Assembly (NCBI GenBank): GCA_937975525.1
Contig: CALJUJ010000271.1
Location: 1 to 6,052, forward strand
Origin: an uncultured bacterium
Lineage (GTDB): Bacteria > Desulfobacterota > Binatia > HRBIN30
Direction: 5' to 3'
DNA length: 6,052 bases
Part shown: positions 5,912-6,052 of the stretch, piece after piece
Layout: each line of letters begins with the position of its first letter
Numbering within the stretch: position 1 is the stretch's first letter
Notes under the pieces: generated by a model
The model's database searches: none
The model's input: only the letters and a program-made list of their open reading frames with translations
What the model was told of the DNA's origin: nothing
Made by a program: the position numbers and the translations under genes

Positions 5912-6052
5912 CTACACCGTGCATCGCCAGGGAGGTCGTCGTGCCGGTGGTTCGCGTCGGTCTCGGGTTGGAGCGAGCCGTCGTCGCTGCGCGGTCGGCC
6001 TCGACCGGGTGCTCGCCCGCGGCTGCGGAATCTGCGCATAGTCGCACCGCAT
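5912..6052. other. Unassigned sequence upstream of the operon promoter
   Basis: I see no recognisable gene, RNA or repeat here. On the plus strand a frame opens at GTG 5941, 5 nt after GGAGG, and stays open to the window edge (37 codons, Val/Ala/Arg-rich). It could be the start of a divergent gene, but the translation matches nothing I know. Confidence 0.25.

Noticed and set aside
5796..6047. Upstream in-frame extension of the Tat-signal peptide to a GTG at 6047
   Set aside because: It would bury the twin-arginine motif about 100 residues in and place the promoter inside the gene; the extension has no recognisable content.
1..6052. Search for CRISPR arrays, tRNA or rRNA genes, insertion sequences and long direct repeats
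   Set aside because: None was seen by reading. Nearly all of the window is accounted for by the five protein genes and short regulatory gaps.

Overview
This is a high-GC bacterial window with one clear gene cluster, all on the minus strand, so it is read here from right to left. Phylum cannot be fixed from the sequence. The GC-rich coding, twin-arginine signal peptide, sigma70-like promoter and PqqD/HprK/nucleotidyltransferase genes would fit a proteobacterium or another high-GC Gram-negative lineage; that is inference only.

Layout in transcription order. Positions 6052-5912 hold nothing I can assign. A sigma70-like promoter (TTGAAA, 16 nt, extended -10 TGCTATTAA) lies at 5911-5884. It drives an ~80 nt leader and a 75-codon gene (5795-5568) for a small Tat-signal peptide whose predicted mature part is about 30 residues, rich in Thr, Ser and Pro and mucin-like. 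A 72 nt gap with a good RNA hairpin follows. Next is a 715-aa protein (5495-3348) made of an N-terminal GT6 (ABO-type) glycosyltransferase joined to a C-terminal NTP_transf_5-type nucleotidyltransferase. Four bases later comes a 205-aa GT25-like glycosyltransferase (3343-2726). Overlapping its end by 20 nt is a 746-aa three-part protein (2745-505): a GT60-type (Skp1 hydroxyproline GlcNAc-transferase-like) domain, a PqqD-like domain and an HprK-related P-loop kinase domain. After a 110 nt gap, the start of a separate FAD-linked oxidase gene (394 to the left edge) is visible.

Working model (inference): the first four genes form an operon for a ribosomally made, exported glycopeptide. The peptide is the substrate. 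The PqqD-like domain would hold its N-terminal leader, and up to three glycosyltransferases of different families (GT6, GT25, GT60) would decorate its Thr/Ser/Pro-rich tail. The HprK-like kinase and nucleotidyltransferase would add phosphate or phospho-linked groups, as the related pair is thought to do in some lasso-peptide clusters, and Tat would export the product. No lasso cyclase, leader protease or dedicated exporter is visible. The physical fusion of glycosyltransferases to the PqqD/HprK/nucleotidyltransferase cassette next to a mucin-like peptide is the most unusual thing in the window.
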